From G963674505 sp964575975 (GTDB taxonomy: Bacteria; Desulfobacterota; Desulfobacteria; Desulfobacterales; SKZT01), in assembly GCA_964575975.1 (NCBI GenBank), contig CAZNTU010000155.1:1-13195 (forward strand): 13,195 nt of DNA, given 5' to 3'. Numbering within the stretch: position 1 is the first letter of the stretch; the number at the start of each line of letters is the position of its first letter. Under the pieces are notes generated by a model. It had not been told where the DNA came from. It was given only the letters and a program-made list of their open reading frames with translations, and searched no databases. Both the position numbers and the translations under genes were made by a program. Positions 1 to 7,732 of the stretch are shown here, piece after piece.

Positions 1-1
1 C

Positions 2-1963
2 GAAAACCATCCCGACGCGCCGATATATCTTAGCGCTCTGGGCAAATGCCTATATCGTTTGTATATGCTCGATGGAAATCCTTCCGACCTCGAGAACGGA
101 CTCTCCGCATGCGAGAAGGCTGTTGCGTCTACGCCGGAAGGCTCGCCTGATTTGCCTTTTTACCTAAGCGATCTGAGCATTCTGGCAATGGAAATGTTCG
201 GTCTTACGGGTGATCGCGAATACATGGAAAAAGGAGTCGACCTTTCGGAAAAAGCGGTGATCCTGAGTCCGGAAACCTCGTCGGAACTTCCGTCCCGATG
301 GAACAATTTGGCGATAGCCTTGAGGGAACGATTTTTCACGACCGGCGATCCGGAAGACATGGGAAGGGCTGTCGCGCTTTGCGAAAAAGCCGTTGGCGTA
401 ACCTCCCGCGAGTCTCCGAATCTTCACTCCTATCTGAACAATCTGGGGCTTTGCCTCAAGAATCGCTACATGATTTCCGGTAAAAAAGAGGATTTGGAAA
501 AACGGATTGAAGTCTATGAAACTGCGGTCTCGCTTGCTCCCGAAAATCCGGCCGGTTTGTCCGCGTACATGAACAATCTAAGCGACAGTTACGCGGATTT
601 TTATTACTGTACGGGGGAAATCGAATACCTGGAAAAAGCAATCCGCGCGGGTGAACAGGCGGTGAATACGACGCCGGAAAACTCGCCGGAAATGCCGGAA
701 AACCTGAACAATCTCGGATTCCTTCTCACTGATCGATATTTGCGTTCGGGGAGCAAGGATGACCTGGATAACGGAATCCGCGCTCACTTAAAATCCGTGG
801 AATTGACGTACGAGAATTCCCCGAGTTTGCCGGATCGGCTGAATGGCCTCGGAATCAGTCTCCGGGAGCGATATTATCTGACCCATAATCTTGAAGACCT
901 GGAAAAGGGGATAGAAGTCAATAAGAAAATGGTTGCGCTCGCCTCCGAGGACTCTCCGTATATGCCATCGTACCTCAACAGCTACGGCAACGGTTTGCTT
1001 GACCGCTTCGAAGAAATCGGCGACTTGGAAGATTTGTCGTCCGCCATCGCGGCATTCGAAAAGGCGGTCGAACTGTCCTCGAATAATTCCCCGAATCTCC
1101 CCACCTATTTGAACAGCCTAGGAAACGGATTGTCCGAGTTGTATGATCTCACAGACGATTCGAAATATTTGGAAAGGGGAATCGAGGCCTTTCGCCAAGC
1201 TGCCAGGAAAAGCATTCGCGTTATCCCCGAACATGGACTGATCGCTTCAAGAAACTGGATGCTGTGGTTGTTTGCCAACAGGTTATGGGAAAAGGTCGGG
1301 GACGCTTGGTTTCATGTTAAAGATATCATGGATCAACTGTTAAGGCTGAACGCGGCTCGATATCACAAGGAAGCCTGGCTCAGGGAAGGCCAGGATCTCG
1401 CGCCTCGCGCCGCCTACGCGATCGCCAAAAGCGGCGACGCGGAAAAGGCGGCTGTTGTTTTGGAAAACGGTTTGGCGCGCCTCCTCTCCGAAGCCCTGTC
1501 CATTGAGCGTGCAAGACTGGAGCGGCTGGAAAGCGCCGGACATGACCAATTGGTCGCCAACTATCGAAATGCAGCCGGACGATGGAGGTTTTTATCCCAA
1601 AAAAACGATTTGTCCGATCAGGATATGAAACAACTGAAAACTTTTCGGGAAGAAATGGATCAGGCCATCCAAGACATCCGTCGAATAAAGGGATTTGAGA
1701 ACTTTCTGGCGTCCTCCGACATCGCCGATATCAACAATAGCGCTCGGCTATCCGTCCTGGTTTATATCGTCGCAACCGAAGCCGGCGGACTGGCGCTTGT
1801 CGTGAAGGAGGATGTCAGGACAATTTGGCTGAACGATCTGACGATACAGGCGATATCCGAAAGGCTGGAAGATTATTTTGACGCTTATTCCAACCGCGAG
1901 ACCGACCGTCGAAACTGGTTGAAAAGATTGATTATTTCAGAAATCTTGAAAAAAATAGGATAA
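2..1963 (+). CDS. TPR-repeat protein of the TPR-CHAT type (copy A), 5'-partial, CHAT core deleted
   Basis: The frame is open from the first bases of the window, and residues encoded before the TTG at 59 continue the repeat pattern, so the gene starts upstream. At least nine copies of a 45-residue TPR-like repeat run from the left edge to about 1190, with consensus P.YLNNLG..L.DRY...G, then DLE.GI.A..KAV...PE(N/D)SP. An alpha-helical linker follows (about 1200-1700) with LLSEALSIERARLERL and IKGFENFLAS, both closely matched in copy B at 7733-11257. Next comes only the first strand of a CHAT domain (LSVLVYIVATEAGGLAL). The frame then ends at TAA 1961-1963, where copy B has about 260 more residues including the catalytic His and Cys. 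This copy therefore cannot be a CHAT protease. It may be a pseudogene or a surviving binding-only solenoid. Paralogy to copy B is seen directly; any function is inference. Confidence 0.85.
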   Translation, partial: ENHPDAPIYLSALGKCLYRLYMLDGNPSDLENGLSACEKAVASTPEGSPDLPFYLSDLSILAMEMFGLTGDREYMEKGVDLSEKAVILSPETSSELPSRWNNLAIALRERFFTTGDPEDMGRAVALCEKAVGVTSRESPNLHSYLNNLGLCLKNRYMISGKKEDLEKRIEVYETAVSLAPENPAGLSAYMNNLSDSYADFYYCTGEIEYLEKAIRAGEQAVNTTPENSPEMPENLNNLGFLLTDRYLRSGSKDDLDNGIRAHLKSVELTYENSPSLPDRLNGLGISLRERYYLTHNLEDLEKGIEVNKKMVALASEDSPYMPSYLNSYGNGLLDRFEEIGDLEDLSSAIAAFEKAVELSSNNSPNLPTYLNSLGNGLSELYDLTDDSKYLERGIEAFRQAARKSIRVIPEHGLIASRNWMLWLFANRLWEKVGDAWFHVKDIMDQLLRLNAARYHKEAWLREGQDLAPRAAYAIAKSGDAEKAAVVLENGLARLLSEALSIERARLERLESAGHDQLVANYRNAAGRWRFLSQKNDLSDQDMKQLKTFREEMDQAIQDIRRIKGFENFLASSDIADINNSARLSVLVYIVATEAGGLALVVKEDVRTIWLNDLTIQAISERLEDYFDAYSNRETDRRNWLKRLIISEILKKIG

Positions 1964-2076
1964 TATCGCGTGGTACGCTGAAAAAAGTTTGCCAGGTGAT
2001 TGGCTTTTCGGATCCGGACGGGCGGGATTTTGGACATCCGTATTATTGGGGCGGGTTTCAATATGCGGGATTCTGA
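1930..2076 (+). pseudogene. Displaced C-terminal tail of copy A's CHAT domain
   Basis: Read from 1930 in the -1 frame relative to copy A, the DNA encodes DYFRNLEKN, then VIGFSDPDGRDFGHPYYW, then GGFQYAGF and a TGA at 2074-2076. This aligns from end to end with the last 48 or so residues of intact copy B (AYFRELEKR, then EIGFSNPEARDFAHPHHW, then AAFQYVGA). The simplest reading is one deletion of about 0.78 kb near 1925-1930 that removed the middle of the CHAT domain and shifted the frame. The tail overlaps the copy A reading frame by 34 bases and probably is not translated in frame with it. Confidence 0.8.
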
Positions 2077-2123
2077 GCGAATGAACGAAATCGCAAATAA
2101 AACTGGAATGAAATGGATGAACA

Positions 2124-5100
2124 ATGCGCGAAATAATCGAACGACACTGTTTGGCTAAAGATAGCGAGGGACTTCTCCTTCTGAGCATGCCGACAGGTTT
2201 TGGCAAGACCCATAACGTTCTTGATTTCATTTATAAGCATTTCCGAACTTTTGCCGCCAGTGGACGCAGGATTCTGTTCGTGACCAATCTCAAGAAGAAC
2301 CTTCCGCATGGCGAACTTCGCAAACGTTTCGAAGCGGACGGGGTCGAAGACGATTATCACAGGCATGTGCTTTTTATCGATTCGAATTCGGACTCTGCGA
2401 TCAAGCATCTCCCCTCTGTCGATGCGCAAATACCCGCGAGCTTCAGGACGGAAAGTTATTCCCGGCTGAAATCCTATATCGAAACGCTCAAGGACGGCAA
2501 CAAGTTGCCTCAGGCGGTCAAGGAAACATTGAAGGCCAAAATTCGAAAGGAACTCGAACCGGGTTTTCGTCGTTTCGTAACCGAATATCTTCTTCGGAAA
2601 TTCAAAACGAAAAGAGAGCGCCTGGCGACCGTCAGGAACAATCCGGACCATCAATGGATCGGAAGACTTTACCCTTCCGTCTTTACGGACGAGAAAACAG
2701 TTCTTTTCCTAAGCATGGACAAATTCGCACGAAAGAATTCGACACTGGTGGAACCCTCGTATTATTTTCATGAACGCCTTGTCGAAAACGCCGTTGTATT
2801 TATCGACGAGTTTGACTCGACGAAGGACACCATACTGAAAAACATTATCGAATCCGGAATGCGCCATCGGGTAAAGCTTCTGGATCTTTTTCTCAATATC
2901 CACAACCATCTGATGCAAAACGAATGTCCGATGGGACTGCTACGGGAATCGCAACGTCGGACAGATCTTCGCAAGGCAAAGGGTTTTAAATGGCCCGCTT
3001 TGAGCGAGATGGTCGATTCATTCCGCGAGAAAGCCGACAGGATATTCAAGGCGTACAATTTAAGGCATGCTTGCAAATCCCATGAAGAATTCTCCACGAA
3101 TCGCAACTTCCTGTTCTACGATTTCCGCTTTCATCATGTGCTGGATGCCAAGGACAAGCGGATTGAAATCATCGGAGACGAAGAGAATCGGGCCAATTGG
3201 ATCAAGGCGGTTGCGGCCGGAACGAAAGGCCCCGGCATAAATGTCCGTTCCCTTTTAAGCGAGACAACCGGATTTCTGACCTATTTCCAGCGCGGCATCG
3301 GCTATCTTGCAGACAATTATCGATGGCTCAAGCATGAGGATAACAAAGCGCCGGAAGAATTTCCTCTCGAATCGGCCGTGAGGACGGTCCTGAATCATTT
3401 CCGCCTTGACACCGGCGACGTCGAATTTTTCACCAAAAGCATCATGGAAGGAGAAATGCCGTATGGTACATATTCCCAAACACGGTCCTTTCATCGGCAA
3501 GGCTTTTACGATTCCGGATTTCGGTACTACGACATCGTGGATAGCGACGAACACGACACCCTTTCGAAAATTCATATGTATAATTTCCAACGGACGCCGG
3601 AATCGTTTCTCGCCGGGATATGCTCCCGGGCGATGGTAGTCGGCATATCCGCCACAGCGGGGTTGTACACGAATATCGGCAACTACGATCTCGAATATAT
3701 GCGTTCTCGTTTGGGCGAGCGGCTTATCCGATTGACGGGACGGAGTCTTGAAAAGCTGAAGGCGGATTACTCGGAATCCGTTCGCGGGTACGAACGAATT
3801 TCCATAAAAACCGGCTTTGTAGGCACGGATACTCAAGAAGAAACAATGGATTCCCTCAGGGGGCTTCTGGACGACCGGGAGGCTGCCTTGGCTCTGTTAA
3901 ACGCGGTCCGAAGCGTCAATCCTAACTCGGATGAATCGGAAGTGTGTTTTATCTTCGCTCGATATGTCCGGGCGCTGACAGTCTGGCGATATTTTTGCGA
4001 GCATCCCGGAATATTGGCGTTTCTCTGTCTGTTCACCAAACTACCCAAATCCGGGGACTCGAAGTTCGATTTGGATGTTTTTCGGCGCTATACGCGGATG
4101 ATGCAAGAAGGTAAAAACAATTCGTCGGACGGTGCGGAGAATTGTATCATTGTTTTGTCGGGCGACAATTTCATCGAAGCCATGGCCGAATTGCGAACCG
4201 ATCTGGGCGAGGGAAAGCGACGATTCATACTTTCGTCGTACCAGACAATGGGCGTCGGTCAAAATCCCGAATTTCCGATACCCTCGGCAGTGACTCCGAT
4301 ACATGTGAACGAATTCGAGGCTCGCAAGGAAATGGATATCGACGCCATTTACCTGGATCGGCCCACAAACCTGCTTGTGAACATCCACGGCAAAAAAATA
4401 GCCGACGAGGATTTTATCAAGTGTCTCTTTCAACTGGAATTTCTCGCGGAAAACGGCGCGATATCGCCAAGGACGTTTAAAAGCAAACTTGACGAGGCGT
4501 TCCATAGATATATCGACAGGATCAGGCCGAAGAGAAAAGCCGAGGATTTTATCAGTCTTTATCAAACGGAGGCATACACCCGATTCCTGAACAAAGTGCT
4601 CGTCCAGGCCGTGGGCCGGATCTGCAGGACCAATATGAAATCGCCCGAAATTCATGTTCTTGCGGACGCGTTTGTCCGCAAACATCTTGTACGGTTCTCC
4701 CTTCCCGACGATGTGATTCCGGTTTGCGAATATACCGCTTTGCGCGTAGCCGCCGGAGATGCAACGCTCCCGTCGACCGCCATTCAGGAAGCCCAAAACC
4801 GGGCGTCGTTCAAAAGCGACAGGACGGCCGCCTATATTCGTCGCCAACTGAAGACGCCCTGGACCGAACATGGAGTGAATACGTGGAGGGCGCTACGCAA
4901 ACGGACGCTCGAACATCCTGCGATTCAAAAAAAGGAGATGTGCGAAAAAGACTGGATTCCCTGCTATGTCGAACTCCCTGTTCCAAGCCTTTCGTACCGG
5001 TACACTCAAAAATGGGACTATCGGGAGACGGAGATCTTCTTTTCCCGGGACGAGGGAATGAACGAAGTCAGCGAAAGATCGGCAAGGCTGACGGAGTTGA

Positions 5101-5576
5101 TGGCGATCGAACCGTTCCGCCGCCTTTTTGAAAAGCGCGGATGGGCCACCGGTTTTCAGCAGGCTGAACTTATGCTTGCGCCCCCCATATTCAACAACAT
5201 ATACAAGGGCGCATTGGGAGAGGTCTGCGGCGAGTTCGTCTTGAAGGAAGTCCTTACAATCGATCTTCATGAAATGCCCTTGCCGCAACACGAAATATTT
5301 GACTTCAAATATCGGGAAAATATATTTGTCGATTTCAAGCTGTGGAACGACCGAATTGCGATTCCGGCCGAGGATCAGATAGCCAAAATTCGATCCAAAA
5401 TGGAATCGTGCAATGCGGAACGCGTTTTTATCATAAACATTCTCGGATCGTCGGACGCGAAGTTTCGTCCGATACTGTCATCCGACCAACGTATTGTCGA
5501 GGTTCCATATCTGTGCCGCAACAATCGATTCGACAAGACGGCCATGGCCTTTGTCAGAAAGGAGTTCTGCAAATGA
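2124..5576 (+). CDS. SF2 DEAD/DEAH-like helicase fused to a C-terminal PD-(D/E)XK nuclease-like domain
   Basis: This 1150-aa protein carries SF2 helicase motifs in order: Walker A PTGFGKT (23-29, K28), Walker B FIDEFD (D228, E229), motif III-like ISATA (509-512) and motif VI QAVGRICRT (828-836). It should bind and hydrolyse ATP and move on or unwind nucleic acid. Near the C-terminus, GEVCGEF (E1033/E1037), FDF (D1060) and VDFKLW (D1070, K1072) match the E..D..(D/E)XK layout of restriction-like nucleases, followed by a predicted helix and a strand VFIINIL. No other start is available, because an in-frame TGA lies at 2118-2120 just before the ATG. The ribosome binding site is weak (GGATGA at 2115-2120). 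The stop overlaps the next start by 4 bases, so the two products are probably made together. Assignment to a named defence helicase family is uncertain; the helicase call is firm and the nuclease call is good. Confidence 0.85.
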   Translation: MREIIERHCLAKDSEGLLLLSMPTGFGKTHNVLDFIYKHFRTFAASGRRILFVTNLKKNLPHGELRKRFEADGVEDDYHRHVLFIDSNSDSAIKHLPSVDAQIPASFRTESYSRLKSYIETLKDGNKLPQAVKETLKAKIRKELEPGFRRFVTEYLLRKFKTKRERLATVRNNPDHQWIGRLYPSVFTDEKTVLFLSMDKFARKNSTLVEPSYYFHERLVENAVVFIDEFDSTKDTILKNIIESGMRHRVKLLDLFLNIHNHLMQNECPMGLLRESQRRTDLRKAKGFKWPALSEMVDSFREKADRIFKAYNLRHACKSHEEFSTNRNFLFYDFRFHHVLDAKDKRIEIIGDEENRANWIKAVAAGTKGPGINVRSLLSETTGFLTYFQRGIGYLADNYRWLKHEDNKAPEEFPLESAVRTVLNHFRLDTGDVEFFTKSIMEGEMPYGTYSQTRSFHRQGFYDSGFRYYDIVDSDEHDTLSKIHMYNFQRTPESFLAGICSRAMVVGISATAGLYTNIGNYDLEYMRSRLGERLIRLTGRSLEKLKADYSESVRGYERISIKTGFVGTDTQEETMDSLRGLLDDREAALALLNAVRSVNPNSDESEVCFIFARYVRALTVWRYFCEHPGILAFLCLFTKLPKSGDSKFDLDVFRRYTRMMQEGKNNSSDGAENCIIVLSGDNFIEAMAELRTDLGEGKRRFILSSYQTMGVGQNPEFPIPSAVTPIHVNEFEARKEMDIDAIYLDRPTNLLVNIHGKKIADEDFIKCLFQLEFLAENGAISPRTFKSKLDEAFHRYIDRIRPKRKAEDFISLYQTEAYTRFLNKVLVQAVGRICRTNMKSPEIHVLADAFVRKHLVRFSLPDDVIPVCEYTALRVAAGDATLPSTAIQEAQNRASFKSDRTAAYIRRQLKTPWTEHGVNTWRALRKRTLEHPAIQKKEMCEKDWIPCYVELPVPSLSYRYTQKWDYRETEIFFSRDEGMNEVSERSARLTELMAIEPFRRLFEKRGWATGFQQAELMLAPPIFNNIYKGALGEVCGEFVLKEVLTIDLHEMPLPQHEIFDFKYRENIFVDFKLWNDRIAIPAEDQIAKIRSKMESCNAERVFIINILGSSDAKFRPILSSDQRIVEVPYLCRNNRFDKTAMAFVRKEFCK
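5561..5564 (+). promoter_or_regulatory. Ribosome binding site inside the helicase gene for the 704-aa gene
   Basis: AAAGGAG lies with GGAG 8 bases before ATG 5573, within the last codons of the helicase gene. This decides the start at 5573 rather than any in-frame codon further upstream, and together with the ATGA overlap it indicates translational coupling. Confidence 0.7.
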
Positions 5577-7687
5577 GTATTCGCACAAACCGACTGAAAA
5601 TCGAGTTTGATATCGATGCCATCGCGCGCGACTTCGCATTTATAAAATTCGACAGGGAGCATAATGGAAAGTGGTACGGGGCGCCGCAACTGGATCGCCT
5701 GATCGGCGACGATTACAAGGCATCGGCCTCCATGTACCAGTATGGCAGATATGCTTTTGCCATGTTCAGGCGTCCAATCGATACCTATAAACTGCTGACG
5801 AAAATCCGAAACGACAAGCTTTTCGGTCGCGAAAAGGCGGTCGAAGTCCCGCCCAAGGCGAATTGGGATAGCGAGGGCGACTGCATTTGCGAGGCTTGGC
5901 TCGCCCAGACCCTGATCAACACGCTCTCGTCTTCCCGTTCCCGTTTCAAGGAATTTCACTTCTGCAATCTGACAGGGGCTTTGATCCTGCTGCCCCTTCA
6001 AAAAAACGGATTAAAAAACACTTTTGTTGCGGCGAAAATATCGCTGTCCAAAGATTATTTACTGAAAGTTAACGCGCAACGGCATCGGAACCTGGTGTCC
6101 ATTTATGCCGAACTCAAGGTGGCCGATGGCAAACGAAAAAAGACAATTCAATCTTATCTTAAAAAACCCCGGTTTGTCTTGCATGAAGGAACGGGAGCTT
6201 TGCGCAAGTTATTGCCGAGAGACGGCGAGGCGGACGCGAAGGAAACATATGTTGCTTGCGGGATCGACGGGAAAAAAGCCACGATCCCATTTCTCGAGTT
6301 TGGCGGACCAACGTATTACAAACGCAGCAAAATCGGTATAATCCATCAGGTTTTGGACAGCATTGACGAACATCTTTCGAAGTACATGTCGGTTCGATTG
6401 TCCTCCCTGGAGACGACCCGCTTCGTCGAATTGAAAGATACGGTCCTGAAAAAGCCGAAGCAGATTCAATCCAAATTGCAGGGCCAACCGATTCGAATCG
6501 CGGACAGGGTGGAATCGGAAGAATCGGACGAACTCGTTCAGGCGCTCGAAAATCTTCTCGCTCCGTATCTGCCGGACGCCGGACTGCTCTCGAAGGACAA
6601 CCGAGACAAAAAAGGGGCGATGAATCTTAGAATCGTGCATACCAAGGAGTACTATGAACAAAATGGCGAACCCGACGAGTATGAGCCTTCCTCGAACGAT
6701 ATTCAAAGACAGCATATCACCGTCGAAAGCCTCGGCACATTTTCCGAAGCGGCGGCAAAAACGGTTGTAAAAGAGATGATCATAAAGCGAGACATCGGCA
6801 ACCGGACTCTGAGCCTTTTCGACTGGGGCAGGCTTGGCGCCGACAGAACATGGACATTCGCCGTTTCCGAAAAATCCGACAAACAGGCGAAGCGAATCGT
6901 ATTCATGGACATTTTTCCCGACGGCCGTTTCGATTTCCGCGAGACGGACGCAACCTCGCTTGCCTGCAACGATGAAAACATGAAATACGTCGAACAGTTT
7001 GCGATTTCCGAGAAGAATGGACGAAATACCGGCCTTGTATCAGAAGGTCTCGTCATATCGGGGAAAGACGAGAATATGATATACCGGACGGATGAAATCG
7101 GTTTGCCCGATATGTACGATCTCGGATCGGTTATCGAGGAAATCGACGCCGAGCTTCCCTGCGGAAATCGAACCGGAAACGAATTGGCCACCCTTGTTCG
7201 GAGGTGCTTTGGCGGTTCCCGTGTGGAAAAAGACAATAAAATCGCCGGATTTCTCGAAGAGCTTCGAAAAATCGGGGACTCCGAGCTGTCAAAAACGGAT
7301 TTCCGAAAATTGCTCAATGCGTGTTTAGGAACGAATACAGCCATGGCGCGTTCTTTGAGGAACAGTATGCTTGAAAAGCATGGAATACGTTTGATTTTTC
7401 CGAAACAAAAAATCAGCCTGGATACCCTCTTCGACTCCTCGCTGCACATCAACTATTTCGACGTAACCGATACGGAGGCCAAGTATTTTGTCGGCGAACG
7501 AAGGGAAAACGTGAAATACTCGTTCAAAACCGCTTGCCATATCCGAAAGATCGAGGCTGTGAACGGCTCCAAACTGATATTCAAAGAACTGCTGCCGACG
7601 ATGGATGTCGATTTTGTGCGGACAGGACAAAGCACGGTCGTGCCGTTTCCGTTCAAATATTTGCGGGAGTACATGAGGTTTCAATAG
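5573..7687 (+). CDS. Unrecognised 704-aa protein coupled to the helicase-nuclease
   Basis: I do not recognise this family. The start is ATG 5573, overlapping the helicase stop as ATGA with a good GGAG site. The protein is soluble-looking, charged and without signal peptide or membrane segment. An N-terminal alpha/beta region (about 1-290) contains strand-rich stretches such as FVAAKISLSKDYLLKVNAQ. A middle segment reads NLRIVHTKEYYE (351-362), then DEYEPSSNDIQRQHITVE (about 369-386), then KTVVKEMIIKRDI (396-408). That order (strand ending in a basic turn, D.Y, then .QHI) faintly recalls the MID domain of Argonaute/PIWI proteins, but I cannot point to a PIWI catalytic D..D..E/H set. The C-terminus ends in VPFPFKYLREY (690-700). 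The tight coupling to a helicase-nuclease suggests a shared nucleic-acid role, perhaps recognition. The Argonaute-like idea is a guess, about one in four. Confidence 0.8.
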   Translation: MSIRTNRLKIEFDIDAIARDFAFIKFDREHNGKWYGAPQLDRLIGDDYKASASMYQYGRYAFAMFRRPIDTYKLLTKIRNDKLFGREKAVEVPPKANWDSEGDCICEAWLAQTLINTLSSSRSRFKEFHFCNLTGALILLPLQKNGLKNTFVAAKISLSKDYLLKVNAQRHRNLVSIYAELKVADGKRKKTIQSYLKKPRFVLHEGTGALRKLLPRDGEADAKETYVACGIDGKKATIPFLEFGGPTYYKRSKIGIIHQVLDSIDEHLSKYMSVRLSSLETTRFVELKDTVLKKPKQIQSKLQGQPIRIADRVESEESDELVQALENLLAPYLPDAGLLSKDNRDKKGAMNLRIVHTKEYYEQNGEPDEYEPSSNDIQRQHITVESLGTFSEAAAKTVVKEMIIKRDIGNRTLSLFDWGRLGADRTWTFAVSEKSDKQAKRIVFMDIFPDGRFDFRETDATSLACNDENMKYVEQFAISEKNGRNTGLVSEGLVISGKDENMIYRTDEIGLPDMYDLGSVIEEIDAELPCGNRTGNELATLVRRCFGGSRVEKDNKIAGFLEELRKIGDSELSKTDFRKLLNACLGTNTAMARSLRNSMLEKHGIRLIFPKQKISLDTLFDSSLHINYFDVTDTEAKYFVGERRENVKYSFKTACHIRKIEAVNGSKLIFKELLPTMDVDFVRTGQSTVVPFPFKYLREYMRFQ

Positions 7688-7732
7688 AGATGATCCCTTT
7701 TTCCGATTTGTCGTGCTATTGGATTGCATAAC

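Noticed and set aside
1949..1955. Run of seven A in copy A where a -1 slip would join the TPR frame to the CHAT tail frame.
   Set aside because: The base before the run is G, so it is not a proper A-AAA-AAN slippery site, and the tail homology in the other frame already begins upstream at 1930. Even after a slip the protein would lack the CHAT catalytic core.
2081..2158. Short 25-codon reading frame (MNEIANKTGMKWMNN...) that could be an earlier helicase N-terminus through a frameshift.
   Set aside because: It is in another frame, has no convincing ribosome binding site, and the helicase has its own ATG at 2124 just before a complete Walker A region. A frameshift cannot be excluded but nothing requires it.
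4041..4871. Long minus-strand open frame (276 codons) antisense to the helicase.
   Set aside because: Its sequence has no recognisable domain and lies opposite a clearly coding helicase region; it is a shadow of that gene. The same holds for the minus-strand frame at 6703-7452.
5342..5572. In-frame upstream extension of the 704-aa gene (77 extra codons).
   Set aside because: It lies wholly inside the helicase coding sequence, over its nuclease motif, and ATG 5573 has a good ribosome binding site and the classic ATGA overlap.
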